Shown here piece by piece: positions 48,142 to 58,482 of a stretch of DNA of 64,000 bases. The translations under genes were made by a program, and so were the position numbers. The DNA is taken from NCBI GenBank assembly GCA_030602565.1, contig JAUVZL010000002.1:1-64000 (forward strand). The letters are read 5' to 3'. Source of the DNA: Candidatus Stahliibacteriota bacterium (lineage in GTDB: Bacteria; Hydrothermota; Tepidihabitantia; SM23-42). Positions within the stretch are counted from its first letter, which is position 1; every line of letters begins with the position of its first letter. The notes under the pieces are model-generated. The model saw nothing but the letters and a program-made list of their open reading frames with translations. It was not told the origin of the DNA and searched no databases.

Positions 48142-48788
48142 TGGTTTTGTTATTCGGCCCCCCTGGCGTAGGCAAAGGAACCCAAGCAGATCTTTTGTCC
48201 AAACGCGACAAATTCATAAAATTTTCCACTGGCGATATGCTCCGTGAGGAAGTTGCTTCAAAAAGCAACCTGGGCAACGAAATCGCTGACTACTTGAATC
48301 ATGGTGCATTAGTGCCGGACAATATCATTTCTGCACTCGCCAGTCAATTTATTGAGAAACACAAGGCAGACCACATCTTATTCGATGGATTCCCACGGAA
48401 CTTAAACCAGGCTCAAACCCTGACCAAAGACTTAAAGCGTCTCCTCTTGTCATTAAAGGTAGCGATTGAAATGCACCTTGATAAAGCTGAGATAATCGAA
48501 CGTCTGAGGAACAGAAGATACTGTCCCCAGTGTAATAAGATATACAATTACGTAACAAACCCACCCCGTCAGGAACAAGTTTGCGACATCTGCAAAACCG
48601 CTCTCGTAAAGAGGAACGATGATGACGAAAGGGTTATCCGTAAGAGGTTAGATGTCTATGAAAAAGAAACTCGACCACTCGTTGATTACTATAAATCACA
48701 TCGCATCTATGAGCGCGTAGAAGCAACTGGCTCTCAAGACGAAGTGTTTAAGAAAATCTCCAATATTATTAATGGCCATACCGATTAA
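48138..48788 (+). CDS. adk: Adenylate kinase with Cys4 LID
   Basis: FGPPGVGKGTQA, DGFPRNLNQA, CPQC...CDIC. Confidence 0.97.
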   Translation: MMVLLFGPPGVGKGTQADLLSKRDKFIKFSTGDMLREEVASKSNLGNEIADYLNHGALVPDNIISALASQFIEKHKADHILFDGFPRNLNQAQTLTKDLKRLLLSLKVAIEMHLDKAEIIERLRNRRYCPQCNKIYNYVTNPPRQEQVCDICKTALVKRNDDDERVIRKRLDVYEKETRPLVDYYKSHRIYERVEATGSQDEVFKKISNIINGHTD

Positions 48789-49530
48789 GGATGAAGAGGC
48801 AATCAAAAAAATTGCCGTCGCCGGCAATATTATTTTCGGCATCTTCTCAGAGATTTCAAAAATGGACTTGGTCGGAATGAAAACAATAGAATTAAACGAT
48901 TATGTTGATACCGCAATCAATGATCGCGGCGCGTCGCCTGCTTTTCTTAACTATCGTGGTTTCCCAAAAAGTTGCTGTATTTCTTTGAATAACGAAGTTG
49001 TCCACGGTATACCAGATGAGCACAAGATTGCAAGTGGTGACCTCATTAAGATCGATGTCGGAGTCAAATACCACGGTTATATCGCTGATGCAGCAAGGAC
49101 TTTTGCTGTCGGTAAGATATCGAAAGACGCAAGAGTACTGATAGAGGTCACCAAGCAAGCGTTGCGAGAAGGTATAAAAGCTGCAAAAAAAGGGAATAGG
49201 ATATCAGACATCTCGCGCCGTGTCCAAACAATCGTCGAAACCAATGGTTTCAGTGTTGTTAGAGAATTAACCGGCCATGGTGTTGGTCAGGTCCTGCACG
49301 AAGAACCAGTCATTCCAAATTTTGTAGCCAGCGGACCAAACCCAGTGCTCTCTACCGGAATGGTTATAGCAATTGAACCGATGGTGAATAGAGGGGATTA
49401 CCAAGTTAAAACTGAATCCAATGGCTGGACAATATCAACACGCGACGGTTCACTATCCTGTCATTTTGAGGATACTATTGCGATCTTAGAAAAGGGGAAT
49501 ATTAATTTAACAAGAGTTGTGGAAAATTAA
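48772..49530 (+). CDS. map: Methionine aminopeptidase type I
   Basis: NNEVVHGIPD, DVGVKYHGYIADAART, GHGVGQVLHEEP. Confidence 0.95.
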   Translation: MAIPIKDEEAIKKIAVAGNIIFGIFSEISKMDLVGMKTIELNDYVDTAINDRGASPAFLNYRGFPKSCCISLNNEVVHGIPDEHKIASGDLIKIDVGVKYHGYIADAARTFAVGKISKDARVLIEVTKQALREGIKAAKKGNRISDISRRVQTIVETNGFSVVRELTGHGVGQVLHEEPVIPNFVASGPNPVLSTGMVIAIEPMVNRGDYQVKTESNGWTISTRDGSLSCHFEDTIAILEKGNINLTRVVEN

Positions 49531-49533
49531 ACT

Positions 49534-49752
49534 ATGTCACGAAAAGACTTAATCCAGACAGAAGGCACGATACTCGAGACTCTTCCCAACGCAATGTTTC
49601 GCGTTGAGCTAGACAACGGTCATAAGGTACTCGCTCATGTCTCTGGTAAAATGAGGATGAGTTACATAAAAATCCTTCCGGGCGACAGAGTATTGCTCGA
49701 ACTGACACCTTACGACCTTTCACGTGGTCGTATTGTCTGGAGATACAAGTAA
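49534..49752 (+). CDS. infA: Translation initiation factor IF-1
   Basis: [35 protein letters not shown]. Confidence 0.95.
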   Translation: MSRKDLIQTEGTILETLPNAMFRVELDNGHKVLAHVSGKMRMSYIKILPGDRVLLELTPYDLSRGRIVWRYK

Positions 49753-49835
49753 TCAGAAGGTTTAAAATGGTTAATAGAAGGCATAAGAAAACTACGAAGA
49801 CTTATTGCTTAGAAGGTTTACTAATGCAAAAACAC

Positions 49836-49863
49836 TTGATTTTTCCGTAGAATTGTGTATAAT
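49836..49863 (+). promoter_or_regulatory. Internal promoter upstream of rpmJ
   Basis: TTGATT-N16-TATAAT. Confidence 0.6.
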
Positions 49864-49886
49864 ATTGTTTAAATTAAGGAGGAATT

Positions 49887-50000
49887 TTGAAAGTTAAGAC
49901 GTCGGTTAAGAAACGGTGCATTTCCTGTCGGATCATCAAGCGCAAAGGCGTTGTTATGGTCATTTGCAAAAACCCGCGACATAAACAACGGCAGGGGTAA
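49887..50000 (+). CDS. rpmJ: Ribosomal protein bL36 (TTG start), absent from supplied ORF track
   Basis: [39 protein letters not shown] aaggagg upstream. Confidence 0.95.
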   Translation: MKVKTSVKKRCISCRIIKRKGVVMVICKNPRHKQRQG

Positions 50001-50090
50001 AGACAGATGTTAGATATTAGTAATTGACATAAATAATATCGAACTAGAATCTAGTATCTTGTATCTAGTATCTGGTTTGTAAGGAGGTTT

Positions 50091-50474
50091 ATGGCTAGAA
50101 TTTCAGGTGTTGATTTACCACCAAATAAAAAGGTTGAATATGGACTTACCGCAATCTATGGCATTGGTCTTCACACTGCACACAAGATTGTCCATACAAT
50201 CGGCATTGATCCAGTCAAGAAAATCAGAGACTTGAGCGATGAGGATATCATGAGAATAAGAAAGCTAATTGAAGCAGAATACAAGGTAGAAGGAGCTCTG
50301 CGCGCAGAGATCGCTGTTGATGTTAAACGGCTTATTGATATTGGAAGCTATCGTGGGTCAAGACATAAGGTTGGGTTACCAACAAGAGGACAGCGTACGC
50401 GGACGAATGCACGTACCAGAAAAGGTAGAAAGAAAACCGTGGCACGTAAAGCAGGGCCAGGAGGTAAGAAGTAA
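50091..50474 (+). CDS. rpsM: Ribosomal protein uS13
   Basis: [36 protein letters not shown]. Confidence 0.97.
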   Translation: MARISGVDLPPNKKVEYGLTAIYGIGLHTAHKIVHTIGIDPVKKIRDLSDEDIMRIRKLIEAEYKVEGALRAEIAVDVKRLIDIGSYRGSRHKVGLPTRGQRTRTNARTRKGRKKTVARKAGPGGKK

Positions 50475-50893
50475 TGAGGAAGCCAAAGCCAAGGAGAACG
50501 CGCGGCGTAAGACCTAAAATATCCAAGCGTAAGAAGGCTGTTGGCACCGAGCAAATCGGAATTGCCAATATTTTCGCTTCATTTAATAATACCATCGTAT
50601 CGATATGTGACAGCAAGGGTAATGTTCTATGTTGGTCTTCAGGAGGGAAGATAGGTTTTAAAGGTACTAAGAAGGGTACTGCATATGCTGCCCAGCAATG
50701 TGCTGACCGCGTAGCAAGAGAAGCATTAACGCTCGGTGTTAAACGGATCGAATTGAGAATAAAGGGTCCAGGGCCAGGTCGTGAAGCAGCGATCAGAACA
50801 CTCCAGACTGTCGGCTTAATAATCACCGCAATCAAAGATGTTACTCCTTTGCCGCACAATGGTTGCCGACCACCAAGACGAAGGAGGGTGTAA
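50474..50893 (+). CDS. rpsK: Ribosomal protein uS11
   Basis: [30 protein letters not shown]...[12 protein letters not shown]. Confidence 0.97.
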   Translation: MRKPKPRRTRGVRPKISKRKKAVGTEQIGIANIFASFNNTIVSICDSKGNVLCWSSGGKIGFKGTKKGTAYAAQQCADRVAREALTLGVKRIELRIKGPGPGREAAIRTLQTVGLIITAIKDVTPLPHNGCRPPRRRRV

Positions 50894-50895
50894 AA

Positions 50896-51525
50896 GTGGC
50901 ACGTTATATCGGGGCAAAATGCAAAATCTGTCGCCGCGAAAGCGAAAAGCTGTTCTTGCGCGGAAGTCGTTGTTACACTGACAAATGCGCGTTTACGCGC
51001 CGGGGCTATCCGCCTGGCAGTCACGGTAAAGTTGGCAGACGAAAACTAACGAGCTATGCTATTCAGCTTAGAGAAAAACAGAAAGTTAAGTCGATCTATG
51101 GAATCCTTGAAAGGCAGTTCAGGAAAATCTTTAACGATGCAACAAGAAAAGCCGGCAACCCTGGCGAGAACCTTCTGATCGCTCTGGAAAAACGACTAGA
51201 TAACGTCGTTTACCAACTTGGCATAGCGTCTTCCAGAACCCACGCAAGACAACTGGTTAGACATGGTCATATTTTGGTCAACGACAAAAAAATGAACATC
51301 CCTTCGTATATGGTAAAGGTGGATCAAGTTATTAAACTTGTCGACGCACAAAAGAAAAATCCGCTTGTCAAGAAAGCACTTGAGGAACGCGATCCAGAAA
51401 AGATTGTTAGTTGGCTCAAGCTGAATAAGGAAAAAATCACTGGTACAATAGTACGCTCACCCAAACGCGAAGACATCCTAATGCCAATTCAAGAAAATTT
51501 GATAGTTGAATTATATTCTAAATAA
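50896..51525 (+). CDS. rpsD: Ribosomal protein uS4 (zinc-finger form)
   Basis: ARYIGAKCKICRRESEKLFLRGSRCYTDKC; start revised from 50863 to GTG 50896. Confidence 0.95.
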   Translation: MARYIGAKCKICRRESEKLFLRGSRCYTDKCAFTRRGYPPGSHGKVGRRKLTSYAIQLREKQKVKSIYGILERQFRKIFNDATRKAGNPGENLLIALEKRLDNVVYQLGIASSRTHARQLVRHGHILVNDKKMNIPSYMVKVDQVIKLVDAQKKNPLVKKALEERDPEKIVSWLKLNKEKITGTIVRSPKREDILMPIQENLIVELYSK

Positions 51526-51534
51526 AGGGGTACT

Positions 51535-52518
51535 ATGGCCTTAAAACCATTTGTTATGCCAAAAAGTATTGAAGTTGACAAAAAACTCACAAATGACACG
51601 TTTGGTCGTTTCATTTTATCGCCCCTGGAACGCGGTTTCGGGATAACTCTTGGCAATGCCCTAAGGAGAATATTATTGTCATCAATTCAAGGGGCGGCGA
51701 TAACTAGAGTGAGGATTGGTGACATCTTGCAAGAATTTTCCACAATCCCTGGTGTCTACGAAGATATTGTAGCAGTTATCCTGAACTTGAAACGTATCAG
51801 AGTGAAATTATTGACTGATGGTCCCAGCACCCTATATTTAAAAGTCAAAGGAAAAAAAGAATATACTGCTGAGAACATCGAAAAAAATCCTGATTTAGTA
51901 ATAATGACACCAAAACAAAAAATATTGACGGTAACTGAAACCAAGGTGAACCTCCCCATGGAAATGACTGTCGAAGCTGGCCGCGGGTATGTTCCGGCAG
52001 ATGCTTTCAAACTTACTGAGGCACCAATTGGAACAATATTCATCGATGCCATATTCACACCTATCTTGTCAGTCAATTTCAACATAAAGAATACGCGCGT
52101 CGGCACCAAGACTGATTATGATCATCTCTCGCTCGAACTCAAAACTGATGGCAGTCTAACTCCAGTTGAAGCAATTGTTGAAGCATCAAGTCTCCTCAAA
52201 TACCACCTGTCTTTTATCACCAGCCTCGGAGTCGAACCACAGTTCACATCAAAAGAGCAGCTCAATGCTGAACATCGCCGCATCCGGGAAATACTGAAGA
52301 GGAGTATCGATGAGCTCGAGATATCAGTCCGAGCATCTAACTGCCTTAAGAACGAAAACATTCAGACAATTGGCGACCTTGTCAAAAAGAGCGGGAAAGA
52401 ATTGCTGACCTATGAGAACTTTGGACGAAAATCGCTCAAGGAATTAGAAAAGAATCTGTCCAAGGAAGGGCTACACCTTGAAATGGATGTGGATAAATAC
52501 TTGAAAGAAGACATATAA
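51535..52518 (+). CDS. rpoA: RNA polymerase alpha subunit
   Basis: LERGFGITLGNALRRILLSSIQGAAIT; alpha-CTD. Confidence 0.97.
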   Translation: MALKPFVMPKSIEVDKKLTNDTFGRFILSPLERGFGITLGNALRRILLSSIQGAAITRVRIGDILQEFSTIPGVYEDIVAVILNLKRIRVKLLTDGPSTLYLKVKGKKEYTAENIEKNPDLVIMTPKQKILTVTETKVNLPMEMTVEAGRGYVPADAFKLTEAPIGTIFIDAIFTPILSVNFNIKNTRVGTKTDYDHLSLELKTDGSLTPVEAIVEASSLLKYHLSFITSLGVEPQFTSKEQLNAEHRRIREILKRSIDELEISVRASNCLKNENIQTIGDLVKKSGKELLTYENFGRKSLKELEKNLSKEGLHLEMDVDKYLKEDI

Positions 52519-52578
52519 ATGAAGAAGGCCCAGACAAGACAGAAGAGGGCAAAAACAATATTTTCGAGGTGAGCGAAT

Positions 52579-53205
52579 ATGAGACATGGTGATCGAGTAA
52601 AGAAATTGGGTAGAAAAAAGGAACATCGCATTGCCTTGCTGCGAAACCTATGTCGCTCTCTGTTCATTTTAGAAAAAATTAGAACAACCTTGCCAAAAGC
52701 AAAAGAAGCAAAGAAAATGGCTGAACACTTGATAGAATTCGCCAAACGCAATGACCTTGCCGCCCACCGACGCATCTATCGTCAGATTCAAGACCATAAA
52801 CTCGTTAAGATTATCTGTGACGAAATCGGCCCAAGGTTTAGCGAGCGTCACGGAGGCTACACGAGAATCTACCGACTCGGACCAAGACTCGGCGATGGTG
52901 CGGAAATGGCGATCCTTGAACTAGTCGAACAAAGTAACCCGGATACAATTACCATGAGAAGAAAACTGATCGAACGACGTCATCTAGTAGAAGCCCAAAC
53001 CAAGAAAAAGGCGAAGAAAGAGAAGAAGCCGAAAGAGAAGAAGGTAAAAGAGAAAGATACGCAAGCCGCCGCTAAGAAAGAGAAAAAAGAAAAGAAAGTA
53101 TCTAAAAAGAAGGTGGCTAAAAAGAAAGCAAAGAAAATAAAACAGGAAAGAAAGGCAAAAAAGAAAACCAAAGAGAAAAAAGGCAAGAAAAAACGTAAGA
53201 AATAA
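52579..53205 (+). CDS. rplQ: Ribosomal protein bL17 with long Lys-rich C-terminal extension
   Basis: MRHGDRVKKLGRKKEHRIALLRNL; tail KKKAKKEKKPKEKK...KKKRKK. Confidence 0.95.
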   Translation: MRHGDRVKKLGRKKEHRIALLRNLCRSLFILEKIRTTLPKAKEAKKMAEHLIEFAKRNDLAAHRRIYRQIQDHKLVKIICDEIGPRFSERHGGYTRIYRLGPRLGDGAEMAILELVEQSNPDTITMRRKLIERRHLVEAQTKKKAKKEKKPKEKKVKEKDTQAAAKKEKKEKKVSKKKVAKKKAKKIKQERKAKKKTKEKKGKKKRKK

Positions 53206-53337
53206 CACGCCCGATATTATGGTCGTTTAATAATAACTATTAACATCTCTGCTTGGTAATATCATCAAATGAAGGAGAACTTGATTTTGCTGCCGATTTC
53301 AATATAATTCCTCTACTTTCCAGAAAAATGGAACACA

Positions 53338-53502
53338 ATGTTTGATATTCTGACTTCAATACTCTCAAAAGTAGATGCAGACTATGCAGATATCCGTTAC
53401 GAGATCAAAAAAGAGGTGATAATTTCCTTGCTGGCAACCTTTATAAAACTCTGCAAAACATATACGCTATTTGACGATGTTAGTGTGGCAACAACAAATT
53501 GA
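53338..53502 (+). pseudogene. Possible N-terminal remnant of TldD/PmbA-like protein
   Basis: MFDILTSILSKVDADYADIRYEIKKEVII resembles a TldD N-terminus, then unrelated sequence and a stop. Confidence 0.4.
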
Positions 53503-55250
53503 TTTTATAAGAAACAACATATCCTATCTATGCGTGCTGATGGGTCTTGTGACCTGCACGCTGAAGTACCAGTCTTTCCACTATCCTACGATAGAAAAAA
53601 CAGCCGTCGCTGATACACTTCACGGCACCGTAATTTTTGACAATTATCGCTGGCTCGAAAGCAGTGAAGAACCTCGTGTGCAAACATGGTTACAAAAACA
53701 GGAGAATATAACACGGTCTATAATAGACAAATTACCCCAACGCAAGTGGCTGGTTGAACGCTACACTTCCTTATGGCGTTATGATGATGAACGAACCCCT
53801 CAAAAAGTACTCGGTAGTGACCGACTCTTCTTTTGGGCAACCAAGAAAGAATGGGAACGCTGGGCATACTATTATAGAGACCACGAATCTGCTCCGGCAA
53901 TCCTTCTGTTGAACCCAAATGAGTGGGGACCAAGAACACTGAACCTCGTCCAGCCCTCACGCGACGGGAAATACCTGGCTTTTGGAACTGCTGAAGCTGG
54001 CAATGAACAGATTATTATAAAGGTAATGGAGGTCGCGAGTCAAAAAATCCTTTCTGATTCACTCCGTGGCTGGCGCCAAAGCGGTGTTGCCTGGCTACCT
54101 GACAATTCAGGTTGATGTGGACAAACCAAACAGAGAAGAATGGAAAGTACTAATCCCTGAAGCCGATGACAACCTCTTATATATTGCCGGCATTGCCGGT
54201 CATCTTTTTGCAGTATACACGCATAATGCCCATACAGTGATTAAAATCTATTCAATAGATGGTGAATATCTAAAAGAGATTCCGCTGCCCACTTTGGGAA
54301 GCGCACGGGTATGGGGGTATTGGTCAACCTCTGATATCTAGGTGCAGTTTTCATCATTTACTTATCCGCGAACCACTTTCCAATACGATATTGATAAGGA
54401 CGAATTGGAGATCTTTCACCGACCGCCTATTGAGATCGATGTATCAAGTTACACGACTGAACAGGTGTGGTATGAATCAAAGGATGGCACCAGGGTCTCT
54501 ATGTTCCTCATCCACCGTAAAGATATCGTAAGAGACGGCACAAATCCTACGTACCTTACTGGATATGGTGGTTTCAATGTGCCAATGGAACCTTATTTTT
54601 CAACTATCTATGCCCTATGGCTTGAATCCGGCGGTATGGTCGCAATACCCAACCTGCGCGGCGGCGGTGAGTACGGTAAAGAATGGCACGAAGCTGGCAT
54701 GCTCGACAAGAAACAAAATGTGTTCGATGATTTCATGGCGGCGGCTGAATGGCTTATTGAAAATAAGTACACCCAGCGCGATAAGCTGGCTATTGGCGGC
54801 GGCAGCAATGGAGGATTGCTCGTGGGCGCCGTCGTGGTCCAGAGACCAGAACTCTTCAAGATCGTGTACTGTGCAGTACCTTTGCTTGACATGCTCCGAT
54901 ATCACAAGTTTGGCTATGCAAATATCTGGGCTGAAGAATACGGCAGTGCCGAGGATCCCGAACAATTCAAGTACTTGCATGAATACTCTCCTTATCATAA
55001 TGTAATCGATGGAACTGCCTACCCGGCAATGCTTTTTGTCGGCAGTGAAAATGATGCTCGGTGCTATCCGCTGCATGCCATGAAAATGGCTGCGCGTATG
55101 CAAGAAGCAAACCCTTCAGGTGAACCAATCCTTTTGCTCGTTCGAAGAAAATCCGGACATGGTGGCGGGACAACAATCACTGAATCAATTGAACAACAAG
55201 CCGAAGTCTGGGCATTCTTGATGGACAAAGTTGGCTTAACCCCACCTTAA
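53471..55250 (+). pseudogene. Prolyl oligopeptidase (S9A) broken by internal loss/frameshift and an in-frame TAG
   Basis: YPTIEKTAVADTLHGTVIFDNYRWLE start; frame change near 54112; TAG 54339-54341; C-terminal GGGSNGG, ENDARCYP, KSGHGGG catalytic motifs remain. Confidence 0.85.
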
Positions 55251-55393
55251 TAAATCCCATATTCATTTTATCATTTTGTCAATTAACGAAACAATAAAAT
55301 AACAACGCGACAATCGTAGGCTTTGTCCATCTTTCATAGCAACAAACAGGTGTAGGCGTTGACATTTCCACAAAATTACGATATAATAAACGC

Positions 55394-55933
55394 ATGGTTT
55401 TCGAACGTCTGGTTGTTGGAGAATTAGAAAGCAATTGCTACGTATTAAAGTCCGTTGGTATCGGGATAATCATCGATCCTGGAGCTGAACCTGATAGAAT
55501 CATAGCCGCGGCATCGGGCATTGAAATTCAACTCATCCTTGCCACGCACCGCCATTATGACCACGTCGATGCACTGACCGAGGTTAAAAAAGCAACCGGC
55601 GCAAAAGCCGCGATCCACCCTCTCGACTGGCTACATGGTTTTGACCTGAAGCTTCAAGATGGACAGATAATTAAATTCGGTGACGAGCAAATTACCGTGC
55701 TCCATACACCCGGCCACACACCTGGTGGATGTTGCTTTCTTATCGGCACTGATCTTTTTTCCGGGGATACGCTATTCCCCGGTGGACACGGCAACGTCTC
55801 TTTCCGTGGCGGCGACCAACAAGCAATTCTGAAAAGTATCAAGGAGAGACTTATGGTCCTGCCTGATAAAACAAAAGTCTATCCAGGACATGGTCCAGGA
55901 ACAACGATCGGTCAGGAGCGGAGTTTGTATTGA
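55394..55933 (+). CDS. MBL-fold hydrolase (glyoxalase II-like)
   Basis: ATHRHYDHVDA, HTPGHTPGGCCF, SGDTLF, YPGHGPGT. Confidence 0.85.
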   Translation: MVFERLVVGELESNCYVLKSVGIGIIIDPGAEPDRIIAAASGIEIQLILATHRHYDHVDALTEVKKATGAKAAIHPLDWLHGFDLKLQDGQIIKFGDEQITVLHTPGHTPGGCCFLIGTDLFSGDTLFPGGHGNVSFRGGDQQAILKSIKERLMVLPDKTKVYPGHGPGTTIGQERSLY

Positions 55934-56511
55934 AGATCAGCAGTCTTCAAGGTATCGCGTTTTGTATTAGAAAGGAATCGCTCAGCTTGTACACTTGTGA
56001 CCTGCGTAACTCAATAAAAAGGGTCGATCCAAAGCTGGCTATTGACATTAGCATCTTAGACCACCCTATTGAACTGGAGAACGCTCCTCAAGCCGTCGTC
56101 GCAGAGAGTCTCGCCTCAGGACAGACTATCTTTGTCGCCCGGCATCAGACAAAGCCAATCGGATATCTATCTGCGGCGACAGATCGATGTTGGGTAGGAG
56201 AAGTACAAGATAACCTTACAGTCGGTCCCAAAGAAGTATACTTTTTTGATGCCTATACGTTCACAAAGTTTCGTGGCCGGCGCATATATCCTGCCCTGAT
56301 TACGCATGCTGCACAGTATTACAAAGACCGATTCTATACAAGGGCACTTATCTTTACCACCGCGACCAATACAACTTCACTCAGAGGGATTGAGCAAGCA
56401 GGATTTGGCTGCTACGAGAACATAAATTTTCACAATCTTTTTGGCTGGAAATCGTGGAATCATAACCGGGTAAACAATGATGTCCAATCGCGCTTCTGCC
56501 ATGAAATTTGA
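55930..56511 (+). CDS. GNAT-like acyltransferase
   Basis: YFFDAYTFTKFRGRRIYPALITHAAQYYKD...GIEQAGF. Confidence 0.6.
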   Translation: MKISSLQGIAFCIRKESLSLYTCDLRNSIKRVDPKLAIDISILDHPIELENAPQAVVAESLASGQTIFVARHQTKPIGYLSAATDRCWVGEVQDNLTVGPKEVYFFDAYTFTKFRGRRIYPALITHAAQYYKDRFYTRALIFTTATNTTSLRGIEQAGFGCYENINFHNLFGWKSWNHNRVNNDVQSRFCHEI

Positions 56512-57418
56512 AAAAGTGAGTCGATGTTCAGCAATCTGGAATGAGGTCTTTTCCAATGCTGTAAATGTATCACCATTTGTGAGCTATGAGTGGTTCAGCG
56601 CCATGTGTCGCCATCTTCTTCATGATGACCCTGAGGTGATGATTTGCTGGAACAAAACCAAACCTATCGGTATCATACCTGGGATAGTCAAGGACCGAAC
56701 CCTGTCGTTTCTTGTCGATAATAGGATTACTGATCTCGTCGGCATCATTTCTCTGCCTGGTTATGAACAACAGATTATCGAAGAACTGGGAACGTTTGTT
56801 ACAAACAATGATTTGCACCTGGATATCTCTCCCCTTGAGGCAGAAAGCGCGCTCTGCAAATTATTCCCGACCATGGTTAGTGACGTAAGTATTGAACAAG
56901 CATATCTCTGTCCAATACTCACACTTGCAAATACCTGGGAAGGATATCTAAGCGGTCTTTCGGCAAAATTGCGTCATGAACTCCGGCGCAAATTGAGAAA
57001 AGCAACAGAAATTGAAATAAGAACGGTCGCACCAGCACACCTTGATGTTTTTTTCAAACTCATGGCTGCCTCAGACCCCGGCAAAAAGGATTTTCTCCAG
57101 GAAGAAATCCGCGATTTCTTTACCGCTATTGCCGGTTTCTTTGATGCGCATCAGTGGTTGAGAATGCGCACCGCGTTTTTAGATTCAAAGCCGATTGCCG
57201 CACTTTTCTCATTTCAAATGAATAATCATATTTATCTGTACAATTCTGGTTTCGACCCAGACTTCTTCCAGCTTTCACCAGGCATTGTCATCATCGGAAT
57301 GGATATTATGGCGGCGATTGACGAAGGCGTAAGACACTATGACTTCTTGCGTGGAGATGAAGAATACAAGTTTCGTTTTGGTGCAGAAAAAAGATATACG
57401 GTAAGGTTAACGAGATGA
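56477..57418 (+). CDS. CelD/BioF2-like acyltransferase (Acetyltransf_6/FemAB-like)
   Basis: WEGYLSGLSAKLRHELRRKLRKA; LYNSGFDPDFFQLSPG; DFLRGDEEYKFRFGA. Confidence 0.75.
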   Translation: MMSNRASAMKFEKVSRCSAIWNEVFSNAVNVSPFVSYEWFSAMCRHLLHDDPEVMICWNKTKPIGIIPGIVKDRTLSFLVDNRITDLVGIISLPGYEQQIIEELGTFVTNNDLHLDISPLEAESALCKLFPTMVSDVSIEQAYLCPILTLANTWEGYLSGLSAKLRHELRRKLRKATEIEIRTVAPAHLDVFFKLMAASDPGKKDFLQEEIRDFFTAIAGFFDAHQWLRMRTAFLDSKPIAALFSFQMNNHIYLYNSGFDPDFFQLSPGIVIIGMDIMAAIDEGVRHYDFLRGDEEYKFRFGAEKRYTVRLTR

Positions 57419-58482
57419 GAATTTGTGTAGTCTCGTTCCATACATCACCCCTGGCGCCAGCTGGCTCAGGAAAATCAGGTGGTATGAACATCCTCATCAC
57501 CAACCTCTATAAGCAGCTGGCAACATTGTGTGAAATTGACATCTATGTCTACGGTGATAAAAATATTAAGAAATTAGGGAAAAACATCCAGGTCATCTAT
57601 CTCAAGCAGAGTAATTTCCGCGATTTTGCTGAAGCGATCATCGACCAACACCATAATCTCAATTATGATATCCTGCACACCCACTATTGGCTATCTGGGA
57701 TAATTGGTATGCGCATCCAGAGAAAACTGCATATTCCGTGGGTACACAGTTTTCATACTATTGAGCGGTTTAAAAATTCCCTGCAGGATAATTCAAGGGT
57801 TGCAATTGAGAATGAGATCATCAGGAAATGCGATCTTGTGATGTCGCCAACAAATAGAGAAGCTTTTGACCTACACCAATTCTTCCCAAAAGCACGTATT
57901 ATCACAGTACCCCACGGCGTTGACACAAATAGGTTCAGACCCAGCCCTAACGGACATTCGACACTTCTCTTTGTCGGACGAGTAGACCCAATCAAAGGTC
58001 TGGATGTTCTGATTGAGTCGCTCAGATTAATAAAAAACAGCGTAAACCTCAATATCGTGGGTGGACCTTCTAAAGGTGAAAAAATCTATGAAGATCTAAG
58101 GTCTTATGCTCATAACCTAAGGGTCAATTTCGTCGGCCGAGTAAAACATGAACATCTTGCCACCTACTATAACAACGCAGGCATAATCGTGATCCCATCT
58201 TATTATGAATCTTTTGGCCTCGTTGGTCTTGAAGCGATGGCTTCAGCGCGACCAGTCATCGGCTTTGATGACACCGGTCTATCTGAAACTGTCGGCAGAA
58301 ATGCCGGGGTACTCGTCAAGAGAAATGAACAGAATCTGGCAGGGGCAATCAAGTATTTGCTCAAGAACCAAAAACTCCGCCACAAAATGGGTACCACTGG
58401 TAGAAAAAAGGCTCTTTTGCTTAGCTGGCAACGTATCGCTGAAAGGTATTATCAAATCTATGAAGAAATCAGCAAAGAATAG
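57415..58482 (+). CDS. GT4 glycosyltransferase with MshA/sucrose-phosphate-synthase-like N-terminus
   Basis: HTSPLAPAGSGKSGGMNILI; VGRVDPIKGLDVLIE; PSYYESFGLVGLEAMA. Confidence 0.85.
   Translation: MRICVVSFHTSPLAPAGSGKSGGMNILITNLYKQLATLCEIDIYVYGDKNIKKLGKNIQVIYLKQSNFRDFAEAIIDQHHNLNYDILHTHYWLSGIIGMRIQRKLHIPWVHSFHTIERFKNSLQDNSRVAIENEIIRKCDLVMSPTNREAFDLHQFFPKARIITVPHGVDTNRFRPSPNGHSTLLFVGRVDPIKGLDVLIESLRLIKNSVNLNIVGGPSKGEKIYEDLRSYAHNLRVNFVGRVKHEHLATYYNNAGIIVIPSYYESFGLVGLEAMASARPVIGFDDTGLSETVGRNAGVLVKRNEQNLAGAIKYLLKNQKLRHKMGTTGRKKALLLSWQRIAERYYQIYEEISKE

Noticed and set aside
52980-53208. Phe-rich antisense ORFs
   Set aside because: Antisense of the Lys-rich rplQ tail (AAG/AAA read as CTT/TTT).
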